From: Bacillus sp. FJAT-49711
GTDB lineage: Bacteria > Bacillota > Bacilli > Bacillales > Bacillaceae_C
Length of the DNA stretch: 64,000 nt
Direction of reading: 5' to 3'
Assembly: GCF_018343715.1 (NCBI RefSeq)
Contig: NZ_JAGYPL010000002.1
Coordinates: 1,258,001-1,322,000 of the forward strand
Below, one piece after another: positions 26,757 through 37,176 of this stretch. Within the stretch, counting starts at the first letter, position 1. Each line of letters begins with the position of its first letter. The position numbers and the translations under genes were made by a program. Under the pieces are notes generated by a model. The model saw nothing but the letters and a program-made list of their open reading frames with translations, did no database searches and was not told the DNA's origin.

Positions 26757-27311
26757 GTGCAAATCCCACAAATTAGAATGGAATCTCAGTTTGCGAAAAT
26801 AGGGATGGATACAGTGCCTGATAGACAATCGATACAGCAGCCAAATGCGGATCTTCATATCGAGCAGCCTCTTGCAGACATGAAAATGCGTACGATTCCT
26901 GGTCGGCTAACAATTGATCAAACGCAAGCATGGGAGGATATGGATATAAAAGGTATTTTTCAGCGAGTGAAGGAAAATGCTGCAAGGGGAAAGCAAAAAC
27001 TAATGGAAGGCATTGCCCGAGTGTCTAGAGAAGGCGATGAAATGCTTGATATTCATTCAGGACGGAATATTTTAGTAGAACAAGCAAAGCGAAAAGCGAA
27101 TCGGCAACCTGTAGACACGAATATCACTTGGGTTCCTTCTCCATTTTCTGTTAAAATTCATTATGAACCTGGTAAAACGGATATTCAATTCCAGACGAGA
27201 AAACCGATCATTGATGCGAGAGAGAGGAAACCAATTATTTCTTATACTCCGGGAGATGTTAATATTTATGTAAGACAACACAACAACCTTAAAATTGACT
27301 TTGTAAAATAA
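26757..27311 (+). CDS. yviE: YviE family protein (DUF6470-like)
   Basis: The 184-aa protein has the YviE pattern: a short IPQIRMESQFAKIGM start, a Gln/Ile-rich middle (ADLHIEQPLADMKMRTIPG; LTIDQTQAWEDM) and a basic beta-rich C-terminus. It always lies between flgL and fliW in Bacillus; the function is unknown. I take GTG 26757, 9 bases after AAGGGG. The ATG at 26755 is out of frame. Confidence 0.85.
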   Translation: MQIPQIRMESQFAKIGMDTVPDRQSIQQPNADLHIEQPLADMKMRTIPGRLTIDQTQAWEDMDIKGIFQRVKENAARGKQKLMEGIARVSREGDEMLDIHSGRNILVEQAKRKANRQPVDTNITWVPSPFSVKIHYEPGKTDIQFQTRKPIIDARERKPIISYTPGDVNIYVRQHNNLKIDFVK

Positions 27312-27329
27312 AAAGTGGAGCGTGAACTT

Positions 27330-27767
27330 ATGAACATACAAACTAAATACCACGGCGAAGTCGAAATCGAAGAAAAGGATATTTTAACGTTTGAAAAAGG
27401 AATCCCGGGATTTCCAGATGAAAAGAAATTTACATTGCTGCCGTTGCCTGACATGAGTTCCGTTTCGATTATGCAATCAGTTGAAACAGCTGGGCTGGCT
27501 TTTGTGGTCGCGGATCCGTATAGTTTTTTTGAAAACTATGATTTTAGCTTGGATGAAAATACGGTGGAACAGTTGGGGATTGGAAGTGGTGCCGACGTGA
27601 GTGCATTCGTTATTTTGACTGTGCATGATCCATTCGAAGAGAGTACCGCCAATTTGCAAGCACCTATCGTAGTAAATATTAAAAAGAATACGGCGAAGCA
27701 AGTAATTCTAAATAACGAAAACTATCAAACAAAACACCCACTCTTCGGGCAATTGGCAAAGGGGTGA
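27330..27767 (+). CDS. fliW: flagellar assembly factor FliW
   Basis: The 145-aa protein has FliW motifs [14 protein letters not shown] and [11 protein letters not shown]. FliW binds either flagellin or CsrA, so free flagellin releases FliW to CsrA and translation stops or starts accordingly. It precedes csrA by 4 bases and hag follows, the classical homeostasis triad. ATG 27330 is behind GTGGAG. Confidence 0.95.
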   Translation: MNIQTKYHGEVEIEEKDILTFEKGIPGFPDEKKFTLLPLPDMSSVSIMQSVETAGLAFVVADPYSFFENYDFSLDENTVEQLGIGSGADVSAFVILTVHDPFEESTANLQAPIVVNIKKNTAKQVILNNENYQTKHPLFGQLAKG

Positions 27768-27771
27768 CGAG

Positions 27772-28005
27772 ATGCTCGTACTAACAAGAAAAAAAGGCGA
27801 ATCCATCCAAATCGGCGACGACATCGAAATCACAATTGCTTCAATTAAAGGAGATCAGGTTAAAATAGGTATCAACGCTCCGAAAAATGTGGAAATCCAT
27901 CGGAAAGAAGTGTGGCTAGATATCCAAGGCGAAAATACCGCAGCATCTGCAGAAGTTAGTGATCTGTTTGGGATTTTGGCGAAGGCGAAAAATAAAAAAG
28001 TTTAG
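27772..28005 (+). CDS. csrA: carbon storage regulator CsrA
   Basis: The 77-aa RNA-binding protein opens [20 protein letters not shown], the canonical CsrA start, and has the [15 protein letters not shown] strand that carries the RNA-binding Arg/Lys. In Bacillus its main target is the hag leader, which here carries two candidate sites at 28133 and 28154. GGGGTGACGAG precedes the ATG. Confidence 0.96.
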   Translation: MLVLTRKKGESIQIGDDIEITIASIKGDQVKIGINAPKNVEIHRKEVWLDIQGENTAASAEVSDLFGILAKAKNKKV

Positions 28006-28039
28006 ATTTATTTTTTTATAAAAAAATATCAAAAACTAT

Positions 28040-28065
28040 TAAACTTTCTCGAACCATGACGATAT
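28040..28065 (+). promoter_or_regulatory. hag: SigD promoter of hag
   Basis: TAAA (28040-28043), 14 bases, then GACGATAT (28058-28065) matches the SigD consensus at 11 of 12 positions. It leaves a hag leader of roughly 100 bases. Confidence 0.8.
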
Positions 28066-28132
28066 TACTAGTGAAGCGAATCACAGGGAGCGGCCGATCC
28101 TCAACATTCGCAAAAATAAACAAACGATTCAC

Positions 28133-28158
28133 AAGGACGTGAGTCGCACATTCAAGGA
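28133..28158 (+). promoter_or_regulatory. hag: paired CsrA binding sites in the hag leader
   Basis: Two AAGGA cores lie in the leader: ACAAGGACG (28133-28137) and TCAAGGAGG (28154-28158), the second being the ribosome site itself. The spacing and the overlap with the ribosome site match the two-site CsrA control of hag known in B. subtilis. Confidence 0.7.
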
Positions 28159-28170
28159 GGAAAAAAGAAT

Positions 28171-28992
28171 ATGATTATCAATCATAATATTGCGGCGTTA
28201 AACACACATCGTCAACTTGGTAGTGCAACAAACGCACAATCAAAATCGATGGAGAAACTTGCTTCTGGTCTTCGTATTAACAAAGCTGGGGATGATGCAG
28301 CTGGTCTTGCAATCTCTGAAAAAATGCGTGGACAAATTCGTGGATTGGATATGGGTTCTAAAAACGCACAAGATGGTATTTCGTTAATTCAAACTGCTGA
28401 AGGTGCATTAAACGAAACACATAGCATTTTACAACGTATGCGTGAATTAGCTGTACAAGCATCTAATGATACAAATACAACTACAGAGGATAGAAAAGCT
28501 TTAAATGATGAATTCACAGAATTGAGAAATGAAATTGATCGTATTTCTGAACAAACTGAATTTAATACTAAGAAACTATTGAATGGTTCTGTATCATCAG
28601 TAACATTCCAAATCGGGGCAAATAGCACACAAACATTAACAGTTAATCTTTTGAAGATGGATAAGGTCGAATTAGGAATTGATTCAATTGCGTTGAATAC
28701 TGGTACTGCAGGTGACATCTCTGCACATATTTCAACACTGGATGATGCCATCAATGAGGTATCTGACTTCCGTTCAAACCTTGGTGCGAATCAAAACCGC
28801 TTAGAACATACAATCAATAACTTAAACACTGCTTCAGAAAACTTAACCGCTGCTGAATCACGTATTCGTGACGTGGATATGGCGAAAGAAATGATGGAAC
28901 AAACGAAGAATTCTATTCTGTCACAAGCCGCTCAAGCAATGCTTGCTCAAGCAAATCAGCAACCACAAGGAGTTCTTCAATTACTTCGTTAA
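28171..28992 (+). CDS. hag: major flagellin Hag
   Basis: The 273-aa flagellin has MIINHNIAALNTHRQLGS with SGLRINKAGDDAAGLAIS at the N-terminus and DVDMAKEMMEQTKNSILSQ plus AMLAQANQQPQGVLQLLR at the C-terminus. The centre is short and Ser/Thr/Asn-rich, offering sites for O-glycosylation by the neighbouring transferases. It has a SigD promoter, CsrA sites and AAGGAGG, and two terminators follow, so it is a strongly expressed single gene. Confidence 0.97.
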   Translation: MIINHNIAALNTHRQLGSATNAQSKSMEKLASGLRINKAGDDAAGLAISEKMRGQIRGLDMGSKNAQDGISLIQTAEGALNETHSILQRMRELAVQASNDTNTTTEDRKALNDEFTELRNEIDRISEQTEFNTKKLLNGSVSSVTFQIGANSTQTLTVNLLKMDKVELGIDSIALNTGTAGDISAHISTLDDAINEVSDFRSNLGANQNRLEHTINNLNTASENLTAAESRIRDVDMAKEMMEQTKNSILSQAAQAMLAQANQQPQGVLQLLR

Positions 28993-29003
28993 TATGGTTA
29001 AGT

Positions 29004-29072
29004 GAGCCAGCCAGGGAATATGCTGGCTCCTTTATAAAAATATCGTACCAATATTTTGGTACGATATTTTTA
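29004..29072 (+). terminator. tandem terminators after hag
   Basis: First GAGCCAGC/GCTGGCTC (29004-29029) followed by CTTTAT, then a 15-bp stem AAATATCGTACCAA/TTGGTACGATATTT with a TATT loop (29036-29070) and T-rich end. Confidence 0.88.
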
Positions 29073-29106
29073 TAAAGGCAATTTATTATTATAGGAGTGA
29101 TTATCT

Positions 29107-31041
29107 TTGACCCCTTTTATTTCACTTTGTATGATTGTAAAAAACGAAGAAAAGGTATTGAAACGTTGTCTAGAATCCATACACAACCACGTAGACGAAA
29201 TAATAATAGCAGATACTGGTTCAACAGATTCTACTAAGGAAATTGCTAAGCTGTATACAACTAATATATATGATTTTGACTGGATTAATGATTTTTCAGA
29301 GGCTAGAAATTTTGTTCAATCCAAAGCCAAAGGGCAATGGATTATTTATTTAGATGCAGACGAATATGTAGATAATGAAAATCTAAAACAAACAATACAA
29401 CATCTAAGAGAATCTGAGGAAACAATTAACTATGATGCTTATGTTGTTACCCAAATAAATTTCGTCGGAAATGTCGGCGGTAATGTAGGACAGTGTCCAA
29501 CGATTAGAATATATAAAAATGATTCTAATATTTATTTTCATAGAAAAATTCATGAACAATTATTTAAAAAAGAAGGGCAGCTATCAATTGGGTTTTTAGG
29601 ATTAAAAATTTATCACTCTGGTTATTTATCTGATACAACAGAAGGGAAAAATAAAAACGATAGAAATGTAAAATTAATTAAAAAAGAAATTAATAAAAAT
29701 AATAAAAATGGTTTTGACCATTTCAATTTAGCCAATGAGTTTCTAACCCAATGGAAGATAGAAGATGCGTTATCTTCCTACAGAAGGTCTTTTCAATTAA
29801 AAGGATCAATTGACAAATTGTGGGTACCAATGGCTGTTGAAAGAATAGTCTTCTGTTTAATCGAATTAAAGAGGTATTCTGAAGCTTTAGATGTCATAAG
29901 TGGGGCAATAGATCAATGGCCTAATGTGGCAGATTTTAGAAGTCAAAGGGCATTGATTTATTTTAAGCAATATCGCTTTTTTGATGTTGAAAATGAGTTA
30001 TCCCCACTTATTAATGAAAAGCATAAATATACTACAGTACAAAGTTTAAGTTATCTTGATTATTTGCCGAACTATATTTTAGGTAGAATAAATGAATTAA
30101 ATAACAATTTATCAGAATCTGTTTATTACTATGCTCAAGCATTAAATTTTAATGATAAAGATATAGAAACGTTACAACCTTTCTATAAATTATTGTTAAA
30201 AAATGAATCTGAAGAAAAATTCACAGATTTTATTGATAATAGCACTTTAATGGAAAATGAAATGAACAGAATTTATTTCTTGAAAATTCTTCTAGATGCT
30301 GGTGAAGTTAATATAATTGAGTATTATTTAAAAAGATGGGGCATTAACCCTTCCACTGGATTTAAATTCAAAATGAATATCTCAAAAAATAGGTATAATT
30401 TTGCCAGATCTCTTTTAAATAAAAATTCCATTAGTAACTTTATTGCTGAAGGTTGGACAGATTCCTATGATATCCTGCTGTTAGCCCTTCAACTTAATAA
30501 AAAAGATATTTTTTATCAATTGTTAGATGAAGATAAAGAATTAAAGTGTATGCAAATATTATTTGATGAAGGTTTTAATGTGGTAAAAGTAGAAAAACTA
30601 AAAAATCATCTTTTAATATTAATAGATCGTTGCATCATTCTAAAGAAATATGAAATAATTGACAAAATTATTGAAATTGCTTATAAGTATTCCCTGCATA
30701 TAGATATTGGGAATTTATTCTATAAACATGGCTTTAAAGAAATTGCAGTTGATTTATATGGTCAATTAGGGGACACGCAGTTGTTTGACAATCAATCTTA
30801 TGTAAATATCATTGATTGGTTCATTCAATTGGATAATGTTGAAGAAGCCTTACTATGGGCATTTACGGCAATAGAACAAAATAATAATGATTTTAGAATT
30901 TATAATGCAATACTCCAACTTTTAGAAAATAGAAATGTGGCAATAGATATTGTTGAAGTAGTAGAACTAGCTTTAAAACATTATCCAGATTCTAATTATT
31001 TGCAGAGGTTAATTAGTTCTAAACAGTTAATGAATAAATAG
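29107..31041 (+). CDS. family 2 glycosyltransferase with TPR-like tail
   Basis: The 644-aa protein has a GT2 domain (about 4-170) with SLCMIVKNEEKVLKRCL and the sugar-nucleotide/metal motif DADE at 83-86. The rest is helical with TPR-like repeats, for example FNLANEFLTQWKIEDALSSY near 208. GT2-TPR proteins next to flagellin genes glycosylate flagellin in several Firmicutes, and SunS, which glycosylates the peptide sublancin, is related in design. TTG start after AGGAG. Base composition is more AT-rich than the flagellar genes, suggesting transfer. The donor sugar is unknown. Confidence 0.8.
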   Translation: MTPFISLCMIVKNEEKVLKRCLESIHNHVDEIIIADTGSTDSTKEIAKLYTTNIYDFDWINDFSEARNFVQSKAKGQWIIYLDADEYVDNENLKQTIQHLRESEETINYDAYVVTQINFVGNVGGNVGQCPTIRIYKNDSNIYFHRKIHEQLFKKEGQLSIGFLGLKIYHSGYLSDTTEGKNKNDRNVKLIKKEINKNNKNGFDHFNLANEFLTQWKIEDALSSYRRSFQLKGSIDKLWVPMAVERIVFCLIELKRYSEALDVISGAIDQWPNVADFRSQRALIYFKQYRFFDVENELSPLINEKHKYTTVQSLSYLDYLPNYILGRINELNNNLSESVYYYAQALNFNDKDIETLQPFYKLLLKNESEEKFTDFIDNSTLMENEMNRIYFLKILLDAGEVNIIEYYLKRWGINPSTGFKFKMNISKNRYNFARSLLNKNSISNFIAEGWTDSYDILLLALQLNKKDIFYQLLDEDKELKCMQILFDEGFNVVKVEKLKNHLLILIDRCIILKKYEIIDKIIEIAYKYSLHIDIGNLFYKHGFKEIAVDLYGQLGDTQLFDNQSYVNIIDWFIQLDNVEEALLWAFTAIEQNNNDFRIYNAILQLLENRNVAIDIVEVVELALKHYPDSNYLQRLISSKQLMNK

Positions 31042-31146
31042 TTTGAATTAAATTTAATATCTAGAATTTATTGAACACCTATTTACGAGGTTCCAGTCAG
31101 TTTAAAACTATCAGGAATCTTGAACTGGTGTTCTTTCTTTCCGACT

Positions 31147-31184
31147 AATAAAAGTGAATTATTTTCGGATAAGTCACTTTTATT
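31147..31184 (+). other. hairpin between the two glycosyltransferase genes
   Basis: A perfect 11-bp stem AATAAAAGTGA/TCACTTTTATT with a 16-base loop lies in the 171-base gap; only weak T-richness follows. An outer GAACACC/GGTGTTC pairing at about 31073-31133 may form a second structure. Confidence 0.5.
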
Positions 31185-31212
31185 GAGCTTATGTTTATGT
31201 AGGAGGATTTAA

Positions 31213-33630
31213 ATGAAAGATTTAATTAGTGTAATTGTTCCAATGTATAATACTGAGGTCTATATAGAAAAAACGATTCAATCTATCGTAAATCAAACTT
31301 ATCAAAATCTTGAGATTATCCTTATTAATGATGCTTCAACAGATAAAACAAAGGAAATTGCAATTAAATATGCTGATAAGTATCCTTGGATAAAATTAGT
31401 TAATCAAGAATTTAATAAGGGAGTATCAGCTGCTAGAAATTTAGGTTTAAAAATAGCGAAAGGAAACTATATTACCTTTGTAGACTCAGACGATTTATTG
31501 ACAAAACAAGCGTTGGAAATACTTTATGATACTGCAAAGGAAAATGATGCAGACCTAGTTTTGGGATTATATAAAAACTTTTCAAAGGAAGGTACAAGAA
31601 TAGGAAATATATATAAGCAATTTAAAAGCCTAACGAAAAAAGGAAGAATATTTACCTTTACAAATCCAGAGATTTTTTCTCATGTATACATTGTGGGGAA
31701 ACTTTATAAAAAAGAATTAATTGAGGAAGTTTCATTTCCAGAGGGGATATCATATGCTGAAGATCAGCCATTTACAATATACTCTTATCTGAATGCCAAA
31801 AGGATTTTTGTTGCTCCATCAGTAGTTTATTATTACAGGGAAAGAGAAGTGGGCGAATCAGCTACACAATTAGCAGTTAAATATCCATTAAAAAATCTGC
31901 AGTCAGTATTTGATTCTTTTCAAATAGGTCGAAAATATGTTGATGGTTTTCTACCAGATAAAGATAATTATGCTTTATTATTATATTTAAGTAGGGTATT
32001 AGAAGGAAGTATAAGATTTATATTTGAGGGCGCTATAATGTTAAATAATCAAACAGTCCTTAATATATTTATCGAAATGTTAAATGGCTGGATAGAAAAA
32101 CTAGATGATTTTATGATATTAGGTACAGATAGTTTCCAAAAGGTCTTTTTTGATAATGGGGAGTTGTACATGAAGTATTTTAATTCAGAAAATCAACGAC
32201 TTTATATTCAATTATTAAGGCTCATCAGGGATAAAAAGAATCAAGGAAATATTGATTATAAATACGAAAATAAAACTAAAAACTATTTTATTGATTTGTT
32301 TTTAAAAGAAATTAACCCTTTCCTTGTTAGCTGTAATATAGTAACAGAAAATGATTACTCTGTTTGTTATCCTACTATACATTACTATAGTAAGGAACAA
32401 GGAAAAGTCACTATTCATTTTTATTTAGTTGAGAATATGAAAACAACTTTAATGAAAATTTCTATGGTTAAAGAAAATGACAATTGGTCATTTGGTGAAC
32501 TAAAAATTAATAACCAGAGCCAAATACGGAAAACTAAAATTAGTAAGAAAAAACCAAAAATTTTACTTACATATAGGGAATTTAGTGGATGTAATACTTT
32601 TGCTTTATACAAATCAATTCCACCTTATATTACGAAGGAATTTGAAGTGGATTTTGTTTCTGGAAATCGTATGTCTTTGGATTATGTTGGTAAGGTATTG
32701 GAAAGTGATATCATAGTTACAACAAATATGGAATACGGTTTTGATAAGTTTGGGTTTAATCCCGAAAAGATTGTTATTGATTTATGGCATGGATTTCCGT
32801 TAAAAAAAATGTTTTATGAAGATCCATATTACCGAGATAAAAGTTCAATTGCTCCTTATTGGAAACAGTTTAATTATCTATCTTCATATTCAAATCTATA
32901 TAATGAAGTAGTAAATAAATGCATAAATGTTGATCCGAATAATTTTTTTATCACTGGAGCACCTCGTAATGACTTTTTATATGTAAAGGACAGTAGGAAA
33001 AAGTTATTTAACTTATTGGATAAGGAAGATAAAGGCCAAAAGATGATAGTATATATGCCTACCTTTCGTCTTTCAGATCAGAAAAAAAGTATAAAAGATA
33101 TATATAACATTTTTGGATTTGAAGAGTTTGACTTTAAACAATTTACAACATTCTTAGAAGAAAATAATTTTGAGTTGATAATTAAAGCTCATCCCATATT
33201 TGGTCAAGATTTTGAAAAAGTGCTGGGGGAGAATACGTGTGTGTCACTAATTAAATCAAATGATCTAATGAATAGTTACGTTGATTTTTACGAAATTTTG
33301 GGGGCTGCAGATTTATTAATAACTGACTATTCTTCGGTTTACTTTGACTATCTTTTATTGGATAAGCCAATTATTTTTACACCGACAGATTTAGAAGAAT
33401 ATCAGGTTGAAAGAGGGTTTATATTAGATTCTTATGAACAATGGACACCAGGTCCAAAAGTAATAACGCAATTAAAATTGCAAAATGAAATTTTAGGATT
33501 TAAGAATAATACCTTGAAATATAAGGATTTTCGGAATCAGATTAAAAATAAGGTGCATTATTATAAAGATTCAAACTCTAGTGAAAGAGTATGGGAGTTT
33601 ATCTCCTCCCTTAACAAACGGGATAACTAG
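31213..33630 (+). CDS. GT2 fused to TagF-like glycerol/ribitol phosphotransferase
   Basis: The 805-aa protein joins an N-terminal GT2 domain (about 4-230; [16 protein letters not shown] at 91-94) to a C-terminal CDP-glycerol:glycerophosphotransferase domain (about 450-790). The latter shows [10 protein letters not shown] near 521-530, PTFR near 616, KAHP near 658 and [17 protein letters not shown] near 704. Such domains move glycerol- or ribitol-phosphate from CDP-alcohols onto sugars. It follows the GT2-TPR gene behind hag, so transfer of a polyol-phosphate to a flagellin-linked sugar is a reasonable inference. A role in teichoic acid or capsule is the alternative. Confidence 0.82.
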   Translation: MKDLISVIVPMYNTEVYIEKTIQSIVNQTYQNLEIILINDASTDKTKEIAIKYADKYPWIKLVNQEFNKGVSAARNLGLKIAKGNYITFVDSDDLLTKQALEILYDTAKENDADLVLGLYKNFSKEGTRIGNIYKQFKSLTKKGRIFTFTNPEIFSHVYIVGKLYKKELIEEVSFPEGISYAEDQPFTIYSYLNAKRIFVAPSVVYYYREREVGESATQLAVKYPLKNLQSVFDSFQIGRKYVDGFLPDKDNYALLLYLSRVLEGSIRFIFEGAIMLNNQTVLNIFIEMLNGWIEKLDDFMILGTDSFQKVFFDNGELYMKYFNSENQRLYIQLLRLIRDKKNQGNIDYKYENKTKNYFIDLFLKEINPFLVSCNIVTENDYSVCYPTIHYYSKEQGKVTIHFYLVENMKTTLMKISMVKENDNWSFGELKINNQSQIRKTKISKKKPKILLTYREFSGCNTFALYKSIPPYITKEFEVDFVSGNRMSLDYVGKVLESDIIVTTNMEYGFDKFGFNPEKIVIDLWHGFPLKKMFYEDPYYRDKSSIAPYWKQFNYLSSYSNLYNEVVNKCINVDPNNFFITGAPRNDFLYVKDSRKKLFNLLDKEDKGQKMIVYMPTFRLSDQKKSIKDIYNIFGFEEFDFKQFTTFLEENNFELIIKAHPIFGQDFEKVLGENTCVSLIKSNDLMNSYVDFYEILGAADLLITDYSSVYFDYLLLDKPIIFTPTDLEEYQVERGFILDSYEQWTPGPKVITQLKLQNEILGFKNNTLKYKDFRNQIKNKVHYYKDSNSSERVWEFISSLNKRDN

Positions 33631-33806
33631 CTGTATGTTTTTTTATTTTATTTTCAAAAACGGTACCGGGAAAATTTGAAAAGCTGAAAATGGACAAGTC
33701 AACAGTAAATGACTTTCAAGATAAAAATAATGTTTATTTTATAATATCCCAAGGGTTCGCATAAACATAGAAGAAAATTTCACCTCAAAAATAGAAGGTA
33801 GAGTTC

Positions 33807-33836
33807 TAGAGTATCTATCTTTACATGAATACTCTA
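33807..33836 (+). terminator. candidate terminator in the 33631-33908 gap
   Basis: TAGAGTAT/ATACTCTA with a 14-base loop followed by TATTTTAG. The rest of the gap is AT-rich without a credible ORF. Confidence 0.45.
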
Positions 33837-33908
33837 TATTTTAGCTAAATTTATTTACATTAATGTACTTTTATAGGTTGTTTTAAAAATAAAAGGTGGT
33901 CATATATA

Positions 33909-35375
33909 GTGAAACTAAGCAAAAGGGAAATCGCATCAGTGGTGGTAATGATAAACGATATATACGAAATATTAAACCGTAAAACGAATAAAGATATTGA
34001 ATCTGAGAAGGTTCTGCCAGTTGTTGCTAAAGTTTGTATTAAATTGCATCCTTTATATAAAGATAATTCTTTTTTTATCTCACTATTTAAATTTGTTAAT
34101 GAATTATTATTACTTAAAAATGAAACATCACAAATTGACACTACGAATCAAATGAATAATAAAGAAAAGTATAAATTATTATCATTACTTGAGCAATTTG
34201 AAAATTCACTGATTGAAAATGCCCAGTTTCATATATACTTTTATAATTGTACAACGAAGGATATTAAAATAAAATTGGGACTAGTGCGTTCAATTGGGGA
34301 ATTTACTATATATGCAAATCTGTTGGATACAATGTCGTCGATTAAAGAAGAATTTCAAGTTTTTTCGGTACTAATTTATTCAGGGCAATTGTCAAAGCAG
34401 GAACTTGCTAATTTTGATTTTAGTTTTCAAAAGGGTGAAATAATAGAATCACTAGACAAACTAAACAATGAGTATAAAAATCTTGATTATTATAGACATG
34501 ATAGGTTGTATCTTGAGGCTAAGTTAGAAAGTTTAAAGATAAGACAAGATATTCAGATTTTACTTTCGGGCTCATCATATACTATGTGTGGACTTTTCGA
34601 GGAGCATATGCCACTGCCTGCTCGGAATGTAGCAGTTGATGCTCAAGATTTATACTATACATTAAAAACCATACGGACTGCACTTGCCTATAATAGGAAT
34701 ATAAGATACTGTATTGTGTCATTTGCTTATTATTTTTGGGGCTACGACTTATCACTTTCAACATCTATGTACCAATACAAGCGTATTACCGAAGTGAATT
34801 ATCCTATATTTAAGGACAAGCATAATTTTCCTGGGAATCCGGATGTGGAAATGAATATTATTTCCACAAGTATTACACCTATTAAAAGAAGACTTTTCCA
34901 ATATAAATCCTTGGAAGAACTATTGATAGAGAAAGTAAAACTATCCTATAAGGATTCACGTTACTATCCTTATTCGCGCACTGAAAGTGAAACTCTAAAA
35001 CATGATGAAGCAACAAATTTAGAGTTTGCACAAAAGAGAGCCACAAGCCATAATAAGTTTTTTAAGTATATGAATACCGTTCAAGAGAATCTAAAGCTGT
35101 TCGATGATTTTGCTGAAGAGATGGAAGAGTTAGGAGTAAAACTTATTTTGTATACACCTCCTGTTACTGAGTATTATCGAAAAAGTATCGATCCTAAGCT
35201 AATTTCTGGTTTTTATTCATGTATGAATCCTTTAAAGCAAAAGTATAATTTTAAATTAATAGATTTATTCCAATCAGATACTTTCAATAATGCCGATTTC
35301 GTAGATTACGATCACCTAAATGATTATGGAGCGAAAAAGCTGGCAGAAATTTTGGTGAAAGAGCTAGATTTTTAA
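33909..35375 (+). CDS. SGNH-hydrolase-like protein of the hag-linked island
   Basis: The 488-aa protein has no signal peptide. It shows ILLSGSSYTMCG near 214-225, where Ser after Gly resembles SGNH block I, and a C-terminal VDYDHLNDYGAKKLAE near 462-477, whose DYDH fits the catalytic Asp-x-x-His. The domain in between contains VKLILYTPPV. SGNH-like proteins in glycan clusters add or remove acyl groups. Its first 200 residues are helical and unrecognised. GTG start after AAGGTGG. The assignment is structural reasoning and no close homologue is claimed. Confidence 0.55.
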   Translation: MKLSKREIASVVVMINDIYEILNRKTNKDIESEKVLPVVAKVCIKLHPLYKDNSFFISLFKFVNELLLLKNETSQIDTTNQMNNKEKYKLLSLLEQFENSLIENAQFHIYFYNCTTKDIKIKLGLVRSIGEFTIYANLLDTMSSIKEEFQVFSVLIYSGQLSKQELANFDFSFQKGEIIESLDKLNNEYKNLDYYRHDRLYLEAKLESLKIRQDIQILLSGSSYTMCGLFEEHMPLPARNVAVDAQDLYYTLKTIRTALAYNRNIRYCIVSFAYYFWGYDLSLSTSMYQYKRITEVNYPIFKDKHNFPGNPDVEMNIISTSITPIKRRLFQYKSLEELLIEKVKLSYKDSRYYPYSRTESETLKHDEATNLEFAQKRATSHNKFFKYMNTVQENLKLFDDFAEEMEELGVKLILYTPPVTEYYRKSIDPKLISGFYSCMNPLKQKYNFKLIDLFQSDTFNNADFVDYDHLNDYGAKKLAEILVKELDF

Positions 35376-35394
35376 AAAAATAGGTAGGCTATTT

Positions 35395-36065
35395 TTAAAC
35401 GGATCAAAGAGTTGCCACTTATCCTAAAAAAGTACGTTCTTATCGTTTAGCTAATAGAAAAAAGATGTATGGTGCCTATTCTGCTGTAGCTAACGGTCAA
35501 CCAGTTTTATCAGAGTATCAACGATTAAAACTTCTTCAAATAGCTTCGATAAGCTTCGAATCAATTGCTCAAAAGTGAATGGCGTATCAGGCATAAAGTT
35601 TATCGATTTACTACAAAAAATGCAAAGTACAGTATGAAAACTACTATCTCGGAAAGTAATACGGTACAATATTTAGATAACAAGTTTGCGACGGGAACGA
35701 TCTATTATTACAAGATTCGTCCATATAGGGTAGTTAGCGGAAAGAACTTATATGGATCATATTTAGTATAACTAATGGAAAACCTGTATTAAATCCTTCT
35801 TTTAAACTAATAGCCAAAAATGTATCGTTGACCTCAAACAAACTTTCATGGTTTGAGTCAGCAAGAGCGTCTGGGTATGAAGTATATAGGACGATAACAG
35901 AAAATGGAAAATAGAGGTTTGAACTCTTAACGGTAAGGCGGTAAGCTTTACAATAAAAAATTAAAAAAACGAACAATATATTATTACAAAGTTCGTGCAT
36001 ACTGCTTAGTAAATAAGAAAAAAGTGTATAGTACATATACGCCTGTTATTAACTATAACAATTAA
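35395..36065 (+). pseudogene. decayed Fn3-like repeat protein
   Basis: Three relics of one sequence are visible in broken frames. YPKKVRSYRLANRKKMYGAYS is near 35420, YYYKIRPYRVVSGKNLYGSY near 35704 and YYYKVRAYCLVNKKKVYSTY near 35979. They are about 280 bases apart, the size of one Fn3 domain of about 93 residues. Partial strands such as KLSWFESARASGYEVYR also remain. Stops and frame changes separate them, the 5' end is missing and a natural stop (36063-36065) and terminator survive. This is the C-terminal remnant of a secreted or surface protein with tandem Fn3-like domains. Confidence 0.75.
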
Positions 36066-36071
36066 TGTAAA

Positions 36072-36100
36072 GGAGTACTTCATCCTTATGGAAGTACTCC
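36072..36100 (+). terminator. terminator of the decayed Fn3 gene
   Basis: GGAGTACTTC/GAAGTACTCC, a perfect 10-bp stem with a 9-base loop, then ATTTCAT. Confidence 0.65.
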
Positions 36101-36169
36101 ATTTCATAAGGTAATAAGCCATTCAAATTTTCGCAGAAATAAAAAGTTAGTTGGTTTGTAAATCTATGA

Positions 36170-36730
<561 letters not shown>

Positions 36731-36736
36731 GCAAAA

Positions 36737-36778
36737 TGCATGAAGGGGACGTCCGGTCTTATTGGATATCCCTTTCAT
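36737..36778 (+). terminator. terminator after the isomerase gene
   Basis: ATGAAGGGGACGTCC pairs with GGATATCCCTTTCAT (12 of 15 matched, others mostly wobble). Confidence 0.5.
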
Positions 36779-36796
36779 CCTATTATTCGATCTCCA

Positions 36797-37170
36797 TCAA
36801 CTCGTAGCTAACGGACTTCCTTTCGGATTAACCGCCATCCAGAGCTGTGGTGGCTCCTCCCAAGTTATTTTCTCCACTTTCCAAGATAATTCAACTCCCT
36901 CACTCGGCTCTATTTTATCGATTGCCTGAATGTGGTCGCGGTCTACTTCTAACCCTTCATTCACAAAGATTTCACCCATAACAGCAAACGCTGCCTTGTC
37001 ACCCATATTCGTTGCAGTTGCTGTAACGTGTAAATACCATCGGATTCTTTTGTCGCTTCTGGGTCAGAGATGGTGACCCTAGCAAGCGCATTTTACGCTC
37101 TAATCAATTCGATAGTATTTATATATTTAGTTGAAGCTCTAGTGTCAAAGTTGTCACTGATTATTGCAGA
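36797..37170 (-). pseudogene. decayed secreted/adhesin-type C-terminal domain
   Basis: On the minus strand a beta-rich domain reads ARVTISDPEATKESDGIYT, then after a one-base frame loss near 37028 it continues TATATNMGDKAAFAVMGEIF to a stop at 36797. An in-frame TAA at 37093-37095 interrupts it upstream, and beyond 37170 the frame runs into the repeat element. The Thr-rich, Asp/Glu-rich beta sequence looks like an extracellular domain, but I do not recognise the family. It is a fragment of a dead gene. Confidence 0.55.
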
Positions 37171-37176
37171 TGAATT

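Noticed and set aside
29107-36065. Prophage or transposon origin of the island
   Set aside because: No integrase, transposase, terminal repeats or att-like duplications were found; only the composition and decayed genes point to transfer.
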